From NCBI RefSeq assembly GCF_039548895.1, contig NZ_JBCLVG010000003.1: a stretch of 64,000 nucleotides of DNA; one strand, written 5' to 3'. Numbering within the stretch: the stretch's first letter is position 1; each line of letters opens with the position of its first letter. Position numbers and translations under genes: made by a program. This document shows, piece after piece, positions 1-8,484 of this stretch. The stretch comes from Orlajensenia stereocauli (lineage in GTDB: Bacteria; Actinomycetota; Actinomycetes; Actinomycetales; Microbacteriaceae). The notes under the pieces are model-generated. The model was not told where the DNA came from. It was given only the letters and a program-made list of their open reading frames with translations, and did not search any database.

Positions 1-765
1 TGCTGCTCCCAGCTCCACGGCGAGCTTCACGCCGTCGCCCTCGCCCAGCTGGCTGGCGTGCACCCGGGGGAGCAGGCCGGCCGCGATGCCGGCCTCGAGC
101 ACTCGCCGTGACTCGGCGATGGTGAAGGCCCCGGTCTCGCAGAACACGTCGATCCAGCGGGAGTGCGGCGCGCAGGCCGTGAGCATGTCGCCCACCACGA
201 GGTCGACGTAGGCCCCGCGATCGTCGGCATACTCGGCCGGAACCACGTGCGCCCCGAGGAAGGTGACCTCCCCGGTCACCTCACGGGCGAGGCGCACAGC
301 CCGCTCCTCGTCGGCGACGCTCAGCCCGTAGCCGCTCTTGATCTCGACCGTCGTGGTGCCTTGGGCCCGCATCTCGTCGAGGAAGCCGGCCAGCCGCATC
401 CGCAGTTCGTCGTCCGTTGCGGCACGAGTGGCTGCGACGGTGGAACGGATGCCGCCGGCCTCGTAGCGCCTGCCGGCCATGCGCGCCTCGAATTCGACGG
501 CGCGATCGCCGCCGAACACGAGGTGGGCGTGCGAGTCGACGAACCCCGGAATGACGGCGAGCCCGCCGGCGTCGACGACCTGGGCGCTGCTGACGCTGCT
601 CTCGGCAGCTCGATCTGGCAATTCGGCAGCGCGTCCCACCCAAGCCACGCGGCCGTCCTCGATCAGCACCGCGGCGTCCCGGATGATGCCGAGCTTTCCG
701 CCATCGCGCCCCGGGGCCGGGTCGTTCGTGACGAGCTCGCCGATGTTTCCGATCGTCGTCCCCAC
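1..765 (-). CDS. hutI: Imidazolonepropionase, 3' end cut by the window
   Basis: Third enzyme of histidine degradation: it hydrolyses 4-imidazolone-5-propionate to N-formimino-L-glutamate in the cytoplasm. The 255 visible codons show the family N-terminus (GNIGELVTNDP), then the amidohydrolase metal-binding stretch VDSHAHLVFGGDR at about residues 75-87 and the later block TTTVEIKSGYGL. The C-terminal part lies beyond base 1. I chose GTG at 765 because it keeps the NIGELVTND start intact and has a GGGAGGGG-like ribosome site just upstream; there is no other start in this frame back to hutU. The gene follows hutU on the same strand with a 112-base gap. That gap holds a 36-codon open frame starting at 878 (TGATG overlap with the hutU stop), possibly only a coupling device. 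The family call is firm; the start is inferred. Confidence 0.93.
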   Translation of the reverse strand, partial: MGTTIGNIGELVTNDPAPGRDGGKLGIIRDAAVLIEDGRVAWVGRAAELPDRAAESSVSSAQVVDAGGLAVIPGFVDSHAHLVFGGDRAVEFEARMAGRRYEAGGIRSTVAATRAATDDELRMRLAGFLDEMRAQGTTTVEIKSGYGLSVADEERAVRLAREVTGEVTFLGAHVVPAEYADDRGAYVDLVVGDMLTACAPHSRWIDVFCETGAFTIAESRRVLEAGIAAGLLPRVHASQLGEGDGVKLAVELGAA

Positions 766-877
766 GCTCAGCCCCTCCCGTCGAGTCGCCCGAATCCGTC
801 GCCACGACGGGGTTCGGACGGCGGCATGGCGACGAAGACGGGCGACTCGTGGAGTGGGCCGGGTGGGCGAGGGGTCA

Positions 878-2569
878 TCACTCCTCCATCGGGATGCGCA
901 GGCCACGCTCGTGCGCGACCTCGCGGGCGCGGTCGTAGCCGGCGTCGACGTGGCGCATCACTCCGGTGCCGGGGTCGTTCACCAGCACGCGCTCGATCTT
1001 CTCGGCGGCGAGAGGCGTGCCGTCGGCGACGATCGCCTGGCCGGCGTGGATGGAGCGGCCGATGCCGACTCCCCCGCCGTGGTGGATCGAGACCCAGGTC
1101 GCGCCCGACGCGGTGTTCAGCAGGGCGTTCAGCAGTGGCCAGTCGGCGATGGCGTCCGAGCCGTCGGCCATCGCCTCGGTCTCGCGGTACGGCGATGCCA
1201 CCGAGCCCGAGTCGAGGTGGTCGCGGCCGATGACGACAGGTGCCGACAGTTCGCCCGACGCCACCATCTCGTTGAACTTCAATCCGGCGAGGTGGCGCTC
1301 CTTGTAGCCGAGCCAGCAGATGCGGGCGGGCAACCCCTCGAAGTGCACCTTCTCGCCGGCCTTCGTGATCCAGCGTCGCAGGTGCTCGTCTTCGGGGAAC
1401 AGCTCGAGGATGGCGCGGTCGGTGGCGGCGATGTCGGCCGGGTCTCCCGAGAGCGCGGCCCAGCGGAACGGCCCCTTGCCCTCGGCGAACAGCGGGCGGA
1501 TGTAGGCGGGCACGAAGCCCGGGAACTCGAACGCCCGCTCGTAGCCGCCCAGTTCAGCCTCGCGACGGATCGAGTTGCCGTAGTCGAAGACCTCGGCTCC
1601 GGCATCCTGGAATCCGACCATGGCGGCGACCTGCTTCGCCATCGACGCCCGCGAGCGTTCGGTGAAGGCCTCGGGGTCGGATGCCGCGAGCTCATGCCAC
1701 TCCTCGACGGTGACGCCTTCCGGGAGGTAGTGCAGCGGGTCGTGTGCGCTCGTCTGGTCCGTCACGATGTCGATCGGCACGCCGCGCTCGAGCAGTTCGG
1801 TGAACACCGTCGCCGCGTTGCCGACGACGCCGACGGACAGCGGCGTGCGAGAGGCCTTCGCGGCGAGCACTCTCTCGACGGCTGCATCGAGGTCTGCCGT
1901 GTACTCGTCGAGGTAGCCGTGCTCGACGCGGCGGGCGAGGCGCGACTCGTCGACGTCGACGATGAGCACGACGCCGTCGTTCATCGTCACGGCGAGGGGC
2001 TGCGCTCCGCCCATACCGCCGCATCCGCCGGTCAGGGTCAGCGTGCCGGCGAGGGTCCCGTCGCCGTGCTCGCACGTCGCACCCGTGGCGGCGAACTTGC
2101 GCGCCACGGCCCCGAAGGTCTCGTAGGTGCCCTGCAGGATGCCCTGGGTGCCGATGTAGATCCAGGATCCCGCGGTCATCTGGCCGTACATCGTGAGGCC
2201 GAGCGCCTCGAGCCTGCGGAACTCCGGCCACGTCGCCCAGTCGCCGACGAGGTTCGAGTTGGCGATGAGCACCCGCGGCGCCCACTCGTGAGTGCGGAAC
2301 ACCCCGACGGGCTTGCCCGACTGCACGAGCAGAGTCTCGTCGCTCTCGAGGCCCTCGAGGGTGCGCACGATCGCGTCGTAGGCCTCCCACGAGCGGGCGG
2401 CCTTGCCGGTTCCGCCGTAGACGATGAGGTCTTCCGGGCGCTCAGCCACCTCGGGGTCGAGGTTGTTCATGAGCATGCGCAGCGGCGCCTCGGTCTGCCA
2501 GCTCTTCGCGGTGAGGGTGGTGCCGCGCGACGCTCGGACTGTGCGCGCGACTGTGGGTGCATCGGTCAT
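878..2569 (-). CDS. hutU: Urocanate hydratase
   Basis: Second step of histidine degradation, hydrating urocanate to imidazolonepropionate with tightly bound NAD. The 563-residue product has the family length and hallmarks: the N-terminal block TLTAKSWQTEAPLRMLMNNLDPEV, the glycine-rich GCGGMGGAQPLA, and the later PARICWLGYKER region. ATG at 2569 (MTDAPTVARTVRASRG) is preferred over an in-frame GTG at 2587, although neither has a strong ribosome site. The gene has its own upstream region: a 20-base operator copy at 2622-2641, identical to one before hutH, and a 7-bp stem at 2580-2599. It is therefore probably a separate transcription unit leading into hutI, not a read-through from hutH, from which it is separated by a peptidase gene. 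Confidence 0.97.
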   Translation of the reverse strand: MTDAPTVARTVRASRGTTLTAKSWQTEAPLRMLMNNLDPEVAERPEDLIVYGGTGKAARSWEAYDAIVRTLEGLESDETLLVQSGKPVGVFRTHEWAPRVLIANSNLVGDWATWPEFRRLEALGLTMYGQMTAGSWIYIGTQGILQGTYETFGAVARKFAATGATCEHGDGTLAGTLTLTGGCGGMGGAQPLAVTMNDGVVLIVDVDESRLARRVEHGYLDEYTADLDAAVERVLAAKASRTPLSVGVVGNAATVFTELLERGVPIDIVTDQTSAHDPLHYLPEGVTVEEWHELAASDPEAFTERSRASMAKQVAAMVGFQDAGAEVFDYGNSIRREAELGGYERAFEFPGFVPAYIRPLFAEGKGPFRWAALSGDPADIAATDRAILELFPEDEHLRRWITKAGEKVHFEGLPARICWLGYKERHLAGLKFNEMVASGELSAPVVIGRDHLDSGSVASPYRETEAMADGSDAIADWPLLNALLNTASGATWVSIHHGGGVGIGRSIHAGQAIVADGTPLAAEKIERVLVNDPGTGVMRHVDAGYDRAREVAHERGLRIPMEE

Positions 2570-2579
2570 GCATCGATCA

Positions 2580-2599
2580 CACAGCACTCGGATGCTGTG
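2580..2599. promoter_or_regulatory. Perfect inverted repeat in the hutU upstream region
   Basis: CACAGCA (2580-2586) and TGCTGTG (2593-2599) form a perfect 7-bp inverted repeat with a 6-base spacer, 11 bases before the chosen hutU start. It could be a second operator or a hairpin that masks translation initiation. No known family motif is recognised. Confidence 0.4.
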
Positions 2600-2621
2600 G
2601 GCAACGGATGCCGGGGCCTCG

Positions 2622-2641
2622 GTGTCCGGGATCCCAGACGC
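2622..2641. promoter_or_regulatory. HutR-type operator before hutU
   Basis: The 20-mer GTGTCCGGGATCCCAGACGC contains the near-perfect palindrome GTCCGGGATCCCAGAC (2624-2639). The identical 20-mer occurs at 5959-5978 before hutH, and a 14/16 match lies before the IclR gene at 21630. Both hut copies end 53-54 bases from their start codons. It is very likely the binding site of the IclR regulator at 21653. Confidence 0.8.
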
Positions 2642-2647
2642 GGGGCG

Positions 2648-4150
2648 TCAGCCGCCGAGCGAGACTCCGCGCGCCGCGAAGAAGGGCATCGGGTCTGCGC
2701 GCACGCCGTCGAGGCGCACCTCCACGTGCAGGTGGCAGCCCGTCGACGCTCCAGTGCTGCCGACCAGGCCGACGGGATCACCGGCCCCCAGCTTCTCGCC
2801 GACCGTCACCACCGTGCCGCCGGTGGCGAGGTGCGCATAGGCTGTTTCGACGCCGCTGCCGTGATCGATGAGCACCCAGTTGCCCAGGGTGCCGAACCAA
2901 CCGGCGTCGACGACGGTTCCGGCTGTAGCGGCACCGATCCAGGTGCCGCAGGCGGCGGCGACGTCGACTCCGTAGTGGAAGGGCCCGGCTCCGGCGGGCT
3001 GCTCGGGGCGTGGCCCGTAGCCGTCGGTGATCGTGCCGATCACGGGGCTGGTCCAGCCGGCCTCGCTCAACTGTCCGCGGTCGACCGCGCTCGGAACGCT
3101 GAGGGCCTGGCCTGCCGTCGCCACCTGGAGCTGCACTGTGGCCAGGGCCGCTGTGGCTGTGCCCACGGTGCTGTCGGCGGCGTTCATGGCGAGCTGCATC
3201 TCGGTGAGGGGAACGGCTGCGGCCTTCTGAGCGGCATCCGAGGCCTTCTGGCGCAGTTCGTCGGCGCGGGCGGCATCGGCCTTCATGCTGAGGCCGAGTT
3301 CAGCAGGGTTCGCCGAGATCCGGTCGAGTTGCTTCACCGCGCCGAGGGAGGCGAGGAGATCGCCGTCGGGAGCGTCGAACAGGGCGTCGAGCGAGCTCGG
3401 TCCGCCGCGCGTCCCCGCGGAGTGCGCAACCTGGAGGAGGGCGCGTGCCGAGGTCTCGGCCTGCAGATCGGCGGCATCCGCGAGCGACTCGAGCTTGTCG
3501 GCGACACTGCGCGCAGCGTCGACCTCTGCCTGGGCAGACTCGTACGCTCGCGTCGCCTTCGTGTAGCTGGCACGTGCGGCCGCGAGCTTCGTCTTGGCGG
3601 CGAGCATGCCAGCCGTTCGAGCCTTGGCCAGCGTCGAGAGCGTCGTCGAGACGGGCGGGCGTCGCACCGGGATCTGCGCGGCGGCATCGTCGGGTGCCGG
3701 TGGCACAGTCGGTGACGCCGTGGGTGGTGTCGCGGGCGTGGGAGTCGACGTCGGGGTCGGCGTGGGCGTGGGCGTCGGCGTCGCTGTGGGATCCGGCGTC
3801 TCCGTCGGCTTCGGCGTCGCGGTGGGACTCGGCGTCGGCGTGGGGGTCGGTGTCGGCTCGGTCGTCGGATCCGGCGTGGGCGTCGGCGTCGGCGTCGGTT
3901 CAGGGGACGGTGTCGGCTCCGGGGTGGGCGTCGGCGTCGTCACGGTCTCGCACCCGGCATCCGCCGTCGCCTCGGGCGTCGGGGTGGCCGTCGCCTCGGT
4001 GATCGTCGAGGGTTCGCATCCATCTGCGAGCGCGGATGCCGGAACGCCGAGGACACCGAGAGTGAAGACGAGAGTGGCAGCGGAGAGCAGGGCGATTCGG
4101 CGGACGACCCCCTGCCGTACCGCCGGTCGTGCTTCCGTGTACGTCTGCAT
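2648..4150 (-). CDS. Secreted M23-family metallopeptidase with coiled coil
   Basis: A probable peptidoglycan endopeptidase acting outside the cell. The 500-residue product begins with a signal peptide (hydrophobic LLSAATLVFTLGVLG, cleavage after ASALA at about residue 42). A long Thr/Pro linker built from TPTP and EPTP repeats follows (about 70-150), then an Ala-rich coiled coil (about 170-345) and a C-terminal LytM/M23 domain. The zinc ligands are visible: HYGVD with H392 and D396, and HLH with H473 and H475. The architecture resembles peptidases and activators that work in cell division or wall remodelling. The gene sits between hutH and hutU on the same strand, which is not functionally logical; it has its own upstream palindrome. 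The domain calls are firm; the physiological target is unknown. Confidence 0.9.
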   Translation of the reverse strand: MQTYTEARPAVRQGVVRRIALLSAATLVFTLGVLGVPASALADGCEPSTITEATATPTPEATADAGCETVTTPTPTPEPTPSPEPTPTPTPTPDPTTEPTPTPTPTPSPTATPKPTETPDPTATPTPTPTPTPTSTPTPATPPTASPTVPPAPDDAAAQIPVRRPPVSTTLSTLAKARTAGMLAAKTKLAAARASYTKATRAYESAQAEVDAARSVADKLESLADAADLQAETSARALLQVAHSAGTRGGPSSLDALFDAPDGDLLASLGAVKQLDRISANPAELGLSMKADAARADELRQKASDAAQKAAAVPLTEMQLAMNAADSTVGTATAALATVQLQVATAGQALSVPSAVDRGQLSEAGWTSPVIGTITDGYGPRPEQPAGAGPFHYGVDVAAACGTWIGAATAGTVVDAGWFGTLGNWVLIDHGSGVETAYAHLATGGTVVTVGEKLGAGDPVGLVGSTGASTGCHLHVEVRLDGVRADPMPFFAARGVSLGG

Positions 4151-4184
4151 ATGCTCTGGTTTTCCATCTTCGGGTGATGGATGT

Positions 4185-4200
4185 CCGGTCGTTCGACCGG
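4185..4200. promoter_or_regulatory. Palindrome upstream of the M23 peptidase gene
   Basis: CCGGTCG-TT-CGACCGG is a perfect 16-bp palindrome 35-50 bases before the M23 start at 4150. It may be an operator or a hairpin in the leader. The binding protein is unknown. Confidence 0.35.
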
Positions 4201-4279
4201 AGCAGTTTTCAGTCTGTCACTCGGTCAGCCTGCTGACAATGGATTCCGGGGCCGATCGGGCCGTGGATCGGTGAATTCT

Positions 4280-4291
4280 GCCCGAACGGGC
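4280..4291 (-). terminator. Possible weak hairpin after hutH
   Basis: GCCCG-AA-CGGGC lies 25 bases past the hutH stop on the minus strand, followed in that direction by AGAATTC instead of a T run. It could end hutH transcripts before the peptidase gene, but the stem is short. Confidence 0.3.
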
Positions 4292-4315
4292 GCCGAGCTG
4301 GAACCGAACGCGCGA

Positions 4316-5905
4316 TCAGCGCGCCTCCACGACGTCGCCGACGGCATCGGCTACCGCTCCAGATGCCACGAGGCCCACGATCGCCTCGATCTCGGGCGAG
4401 AGGAAGCGGTCCTGGCCGGGCCCCTCGGCCACCGTGCGCACCAGCTCGACGACGGCCCCGGTTGCAGCCCCGGGACGCAGCGGAGCGCGCAGGTCGAGGC
4501 CACGCGCCGCAGTCATGACCTCGATGGCCAGCACGCGCGTGAGGCCGTCGATCGAGCGACGCAGCTTGCGCGCAGCCGCCCAGCCCATCGACACGTGGTC
4601 CTCCTGCATCGCCGATGACGGGATCGAGTCGACGGATGCCGGAACGGCGAGCCGCTTCAGCTCGCTCACGATGCCCGCTGCCGTGTACTGCGCGATCATG
4701 AGGCCGGAGTCCACGCCGACCTCGTGCGCGAGGAAGGGGGGCAGGCCGTGGCTGCGGGCCTGGTCGAGGAATCTGTCGGTGCGGCGCTCCGACATGCTCG
4801 CGACATCCGCCACGGCGATGGCGAGGAAGTCGAGCACGTAGGCGACGGGAGCGCCGTGGAAGTTGCCGTTCGACTCGATGCGTCCATCGAGGGTCAGCAC
4901 GGGATTGTCGACGGCGCTGGCCAGTTCGCAGTCGGCGACGGATGCCGCGTGGCCGAGGGTGTCTCGCGCCGCGCCGTGTACCTGCGGGGCGCAGCGCAGC
5001 GAGTAGGCGTCCTGCACGCGGGTGCACTCCGGCCCCTTGTGGCTGGCGACGATGGGGGAGCCTGCGAGCAGGGCGCGCATGTTCGCGGCCGACACGGCCT
5101 GGCCGACCTGCGGGCGCAGGCGGTGGAGTTCGGGGGCGAAGACGGCATCGGTGCCGAGCAGCCCCTCGACGCTCATCGCAGCGCTGATGTCGGCCGTCGT
5201 GAGCAGCATCCGCAGGTCGTGGATGGCGAGGGCGAGCATGCCGAGCATGCCGTCGGTGCCATTGATGAGGGCGAGCCCCTCCTTCTCGCCGAGCTGCAGG
5301 GGAGTGATGCCGGCCGCGGCGAGGGCGTCGGCTGCCGGATGCAGCTCGCCATCGGTCGTGCGGACCTCGCCCTCGCCCATGGCGACGAGAGCACAGTGCG
5401 ACAGCGGAGCCAGGTCGCCGGAACAGCCGAGCGAGCCGTACTCGCGCACTATCGGCGTGATGCCGGCATTGAGGATGGCGGCGTAGGTCTCCACGGTGAC
5501 GCGGCGCACGCCAGTGCGGCCGGTCATCAGGGTCGAGAGGCGCAGCAGCATGAGCGCGCGCACCACCTCGCGCTCCACCTCGGAGCCCGATCCGGCGGCG
5601 TGCGAGCGCACGAGGCTGGCCTGCAGCTGGGCGCGGCGGTCGGCGGCGATGAAGGTGGTGGCGAGGGCGCCGAAGCCGGTCGAGATGCCGTAGTGCGGCT
5701 CTGGATCCTCGGCGAGGGCGTCGATGATGGCCCGGCTGGTCTCGACCTCGACGAGGGCGCTCTCGTCGAGCACGACGACGGCCTCGCGGCGTGCGACGGC
5801 CACGACCTCATCGATGCTCAGGGGTCCGATGCCGACGGCGACGGATGCCGCGCCGGCCCCCGCGGAGGCTGCGCCGGATGCTGGGAGGGAGGTGCTCGTG
5901 CTCAT
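4316..5905 (-). CDS. hutH: Histidine ammonia-lyase
   Basis: First step of histidine degradation: non-oxidative deamination of L-histidine to urocanate and ammonia. The 529-residue length is normal. The substrate-pocket motif YGISTGFGAL, the MIO-forming region GSLGCSGDLAPL and the downstream block SADNPV-like ASAVDNPVLTLDGR are all present. The triad that cyclises to the MIO group reads Cys161-Ser162-Gly163 instead of Ala-Ser-Gly; Ser and Gly, the chemically required residues, are kept, so the enzyme should be active. ATG at 5905 (MSTSTSLPASG) is preferred over in-frame starts further upstream because of the GGAGTGGGATCGAG ribosome site and because the operator at 5959-5978 would otherwise be coding. 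It is monocistronic or leads into the M23 gene. Confidence 0.96.
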   Translation of the reverse strand: MSTSTSLPASGAASAGAGAASVAVGIGPLSIDEVVAVARREAVVVLDESALVEVETSRAIIDALAEDPEPHYGISTGFGALATTFIAADRRAQLQASLVRSHAAGSGSEVEREVVRALMLLRLSTLMTGRTGVRRVTVETYAAILNAGITPIVREYGSLGCSGDLAPLSHCALVAMGEGEVRTTDGELHPAADALAAAGITPLQLGEKEGLALINGTDGMLGMLALAIHDLRMLLTTADISAAMSVEGLLGTDAVFAPELHRLRPQVGQAVSAANMRALLAGSPIVASHKGPECTRVQDAYSLRCAPQVHGAARDTLGHAASVADCELASAVDNPVLTLDGRIESNGNFHGAPVAYVLDFLAIAVADVASMSERRTDRFLDQARSHGLPPFLAHEVGVDSGLMIAQYTAAGIVSELKRLAVPASVDSIPSSAMQEDHVSMGWAAARKLRRSIDGLTRVLAIEVMTAARGLDLRAPLRPGAATGAVVELVRTVAEGPGQDRFLSPEIEAIVGLVASGAVADAVGDVVEAR

Positions 5906-5958
5906 GCTCTCGATCCCACTCCAGGCCGGACCCCGAGGCCACAGCGGCAGCGGCATCC

Positions 5959-5978
5959 GTGTCCGGGATCCCAGACGC
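5959..5978. promoter_or_regulatory. HutR-type operator before hutH
   Basis: GTGTCCGGGATCCCAGACGC, identical over 20 bases to the hutU operator, lies 54-73 bases upstream of the hutH ATG. The identity of an otherwise unrelated intergenic sequence and the matching distance to the start codon argue for a regulator site in both promoters. Confidence 0.8.
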
Positions 5979-6136
5979 ATGCGCGCACGACGGCAGTTGA
6001 TCATCGGAACTTCACCTGACCTTCAGCGGGCTGACGCCCCCACGTCACCTCGTGAAACCACGGTTGCCTCAACGGATGCGTAGCCGCCCGATCCGGGCAG
6101 CACGGGAACCGATGACGATCTCGCTCACTTAGGACC

Positions 6137-6643
6137 ATGGCCACCAGTCCCCGCATCGTGTTCTCCACGTTCCGCTCGAGCTCGGACCCCATGCTCGCCG
6201 CGTGGGCGCGCTTCAGGGACTCCGTCGCGGCTGCGGCTCCCGATCAGGCGATAGGCACGGGCTCGCTGCGTCGTGCCCCGGGCACCTGGGGCGTCTGGCG
6301 CGTGCTCGCCTCGAACAACCGCGAGCTGGCCCGCAGCGCCATGGCCTACTCGAGCTTCGAGAGCGCGCGAGCCCACGCCATCAGCATCCGGGAGCGGGTG
6401 AACGAGCTCGACATCGTGCTCGTCACCGGCGCGAGGGCGGGCAACCACGGCTGGTACTTCGCCCTCGACGGGACGGCCGTGCTCACCTGCGGTCGCTGGT
6501 ACGGCGGATCTGCCGTCGGTCTCGAGGCCGCCCTCGCCACCCTCGACGCGATGCGTTCGGGGATGGTCGGCGATTCTCCGCACGAGCTGAGCGCCAGTCG
6601 CCGCACGCTCCGGGTGCCGCTCCGGTCGGAGTCGTCCCCGTGA
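6137..6643 (+). CDS. Hypothetical protein, two YegP-like halves
   Basis: I do not recognise this 168-residue protein as a named family. It has no signal peptide or membrane segment. Two stretches resemble each other loosely and the DUF1508/YegP type of small beta-sheet repeat: WGVWRVLASNNRELARSAMAYSSFES... (about 50-85) and HGWYFALDGTAVLTCGRWYGGS (about 105-130), each with a residue-rich strand pair followed by an Ala-rich helix. ATG at 6137 follows an AGGACC element. It reads away from hutH and is followed after 12 bases by the kinase gene, so the two may be co-transcribed. The product assignment is a guess from pattern; the gene itself is well supported by codon use. Confidence 0.7.
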   Translation: MATSPRIVFSTFRSSSDPMLAAWARFRDSVAAAAPDQAIGTGSLRRAPGTWGVWRVLASNNRELARSAMAYSSFESARAHAISIRERVNELDIVLVTGARAGNHGWYFALDGTAVLTCGRWYGGSAVGLEAALATLDAMRSGMVGDSPHELSASRRTLRVPLRSESSP

Positions 6644-6655
6644 CAGGTTCCGCCG

Positions 6656-8392
6656 GTGACGGGCGGCGCTGAGCTCCCCGTCGCCGATCGCTTCGACATC
6701 GTCGAGCTGCTCGGCTCGGGCGGGTCCGCCGCCGTCTACGCGGCGGTGGATCGTTCGACTGGCGCCAGGGTGGCGCTCAAGGTGCTGCACGGGCACATTG
6801 CGACTGACGACGAGGCCAGGGTCGCCTTCCTGGGTGCCGCCGAGAGGACGCTGGGCCTGCGGCATCCCAACGTGGCGGCCGTGATCGATGCCGGGACGGA
6901 CGAGAGCGGCGACGAACCCGTGGTCTGGATCGCGATGGAGCACGCGGAGGGCGAGACCCTGAACGCTCTCGCAGCGGGTGGTACTCGGCTCACCATCGCC
7001 GACGCCCTCTCGGTCGCGAGCGGCCTGCTCGCCGCCCTCGAGGCCGTGCACGCTCACGGCATCGTGCATCGGGACATCACCCCGTCGAACATCATGGTCC
7101 GCCTCGACGCGCGTGGACGGGTGCAGCCGGATGCCGTGCGGCTGATCGACTTCGGCCTGGCCGACGTCATCGGCTCTCACGCCCTCGCGGCGACGGATGC
7201 CTCCGGCTCGCTGACCGTGCGGGGGAGCGCGGCCTACGTCTCACCCGAGCAGGCCCTGGGGCGCGCCATCGACGAACGGGGCGACCTCTACCAGGTGGGG
7301 GCTGTGGTCTACTTCGCTCTCATCGGGAGGCCGCCGTTCCGCCGGCCGACGGTGGACGCCATCGTGCGGGCGCATCTCAGCGCACCGCCCCCGCTGCCCT
7401 CGGTGGCGGACCCGGCGATCCCGGCGGAGATCGACCGCCTGGTCGTGCGCGCCCTGCTCAAGAACCCTGCTGCCCGCTACTCCTCGGCGCGCGACATGCT
7501 CGAGGACGTGCTCGCCGTCACCGGCCGCGACGACGGCGATAGTGACGACGTCGGACGCACCCGCGTGCTGCCGGCCGGACGAATGCCAGGGGCATCCGAC
7601 GACGCGACGGCCGTCATCCGGCTCCCCGTCACGACAGACCACGCCGGTACAGCCGAGGTGCGCAGCCCAACGCGGCGCGCACCGTCGCGCCGATCGAAGA
7701 AGGCCCGCACCAGCGCCCTGGCACCCTGGACCGTCGCGGCCGCCGTCGCCGTCGGCCTCACGGTGAGCTGGGTCGTCGCGTCGAACGCCGAGCCGGCATC
7801 ACCCCCTGCCGCGTCGCCGGCCGCTACCTCGGCGGCGCCGTCGGCAACTCCCGTGCCGCCCGATGCAGCGGTGCAGCAGGTGAGCGCCGTGACGGTCCCG
7901 GCCCTGGTCGGACTCTCCCTCGGCGAGGCCAGGCAGGCCCTCGTTGATGCGGGACTGCTGCTCGGTGCCGTGACGCCGGCCGATGCGGCGAGCGCCGCCG
8001 AGACCGTGCTCGCCGCCTCGACCGGCGAGGGTGCATCCATCGAACGCGACTCTGTGATCGATCTCACCGTCGCGTCGGGGTCGAACGTGGTTCCGGATGT
8101 CGCCGGCCGGTCGACCGCCGACGCGACGGCGGCACTGCAGGCGGCGGGATTCGCGCCTGCACCAGGGTCGGATTCCAGTGCCGTGGCGGACGGGACGACA
8201 CCGGCCGCCGGAGAGAGGCTGCCGCTCGGGACACCCGTCACGATCGTGCCGAGAGAATCGGCTGCACCCTCTCCGACTCCGACAGAGCCCGTCTCCCCGC
8301 CCGCGCCTCCGGAGCCGACGAGCTCTCCATCACCGTCCGCAGGGCCGTCGACCCCTCCGATCGCGACACCGGAGCCGACGCCGGCACCCTGA
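6656..8392 (+). CDS. Membrane Ser/Thr protein kinase with PASTA domains
   Basis: A Hanks-type eukaryotic-like kinase of 578 residues. The kinase domain (about 12-285) has the glycine loop GSGGSAAV (20-27), the ATP-binding lysine K42 in VALKV, catalytic D140 in HRDITPSN and metal-binding D165 in DFGLAD. A basic juxtamembrane stretch (RRAPSRRSKK) and one transmembrane helix (about 358-377) follow. Outside the cell there are about two PASTA repeats (VPALVGLSLGEARQAL; VPDVAGRSTADATAAL) and a Pro/Thr/Ser-rich tail. PASTA domains in this family bind muropeptides or lipid II. The start is GTG at 6656. The main PknB kinase normally lies beside ftsW and pbpA genes; here the neighbour is the pst-WxL cluster, so this is probably an accessory kinase. 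Its relation to the downstream cluster is an inference from adjacency only. Confidence 0.93.
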   Translation: MTGGAELPVADRFDIVELLGSGGSAAVYAAVDRSTGARVALKVLHGHIATDDEARVAFLGAAERTLGLRHPNVAAVIDAGTDESGDEPVVWIAMEHAEGETLNALAAGGTRLTIADALSVASGLLAALEAVHAHGIVHRDITPSNIMVRLDARGRVQPDAVRLIDFGLADVIGSHALAATDASGSLTVRGSAAYVSPEQALGRAIDERGDLYQVGAVVYFALIGRPPFRRPTVDAIVRAHLSAPPPLPSVADPAIPAEIDRLVVRALLKNPAARYSSARDMLEDVLAVTGRDDGDSDDVGRTRVLPAGRMPGASDDATAVIRLPVTTDHAGTAEVRSPTRRAPSRRSKKARTSALAPWTVAAAVAVGLTVSWVVASNAEPASPPAASPAATSAAPSATPVPPDAAVQQVSAVTVPALVGLSLGEARQALVDAGLLLGAVTPADAASAAETVLAASTGEGASIERDSVIDLTVASGSNVVPDVAGRSTADATAALQAAGFAPAPGSDSSAVADGTTPAAGERLPLGTPVTIVPRESAAPSPTPTEPVSPPAPPEPTSSPSPSAGPSTPPIATPEPTPAP

Positions 8393-8484
8393 CTCATCGG
8401 GTGATTCCCGCCGTGCAGCGGCGCGACCCTCCTGCTTCAGCCCGCCGACCCCATCCGTTCACCGATGCCCAGCACAGTGCGGGA

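Noticed and set aside
766..878. A 36-codon frame between hutU and hutI (ATG at 878)
   Set aside because: It overlaps the hutU stop as TGATG, but the product is Pro/Arg-rich without likeness to anything, and the hutI start has its own ribosome site; kept only as a note.
479..3715. A 1078-codon open frame on the plus strand
   Set aside because: It runs antisense to hutU and the M23 gene, both of which have clear family matches. Its translation is compositionally a mirror of high-GC third positions.
3594..4274. Plus-strand frame encoding long Val-Gly repeats
   Set aside because: It is the antisense of the Thr/Pro linker of the M23 peptidase.
6001..7180. Minus-strand frames in front of hutH
   Set aside because: They are antisense to the plus-strand genes at 6137 and 6656 and would bury the hutH operator region.
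7477..8397. A 306-codon minus-strand frame
   Set aside because: It is antisense to the extracellular part of the PASTA kinase, and its Ser/Gly/Ala content reflects the reverse reading.
8457..8463. GTTCACC before pstC as a PHO box
   Set aside because: There is only one half; no second GTTCA-like core lies 11 bases away on either side.
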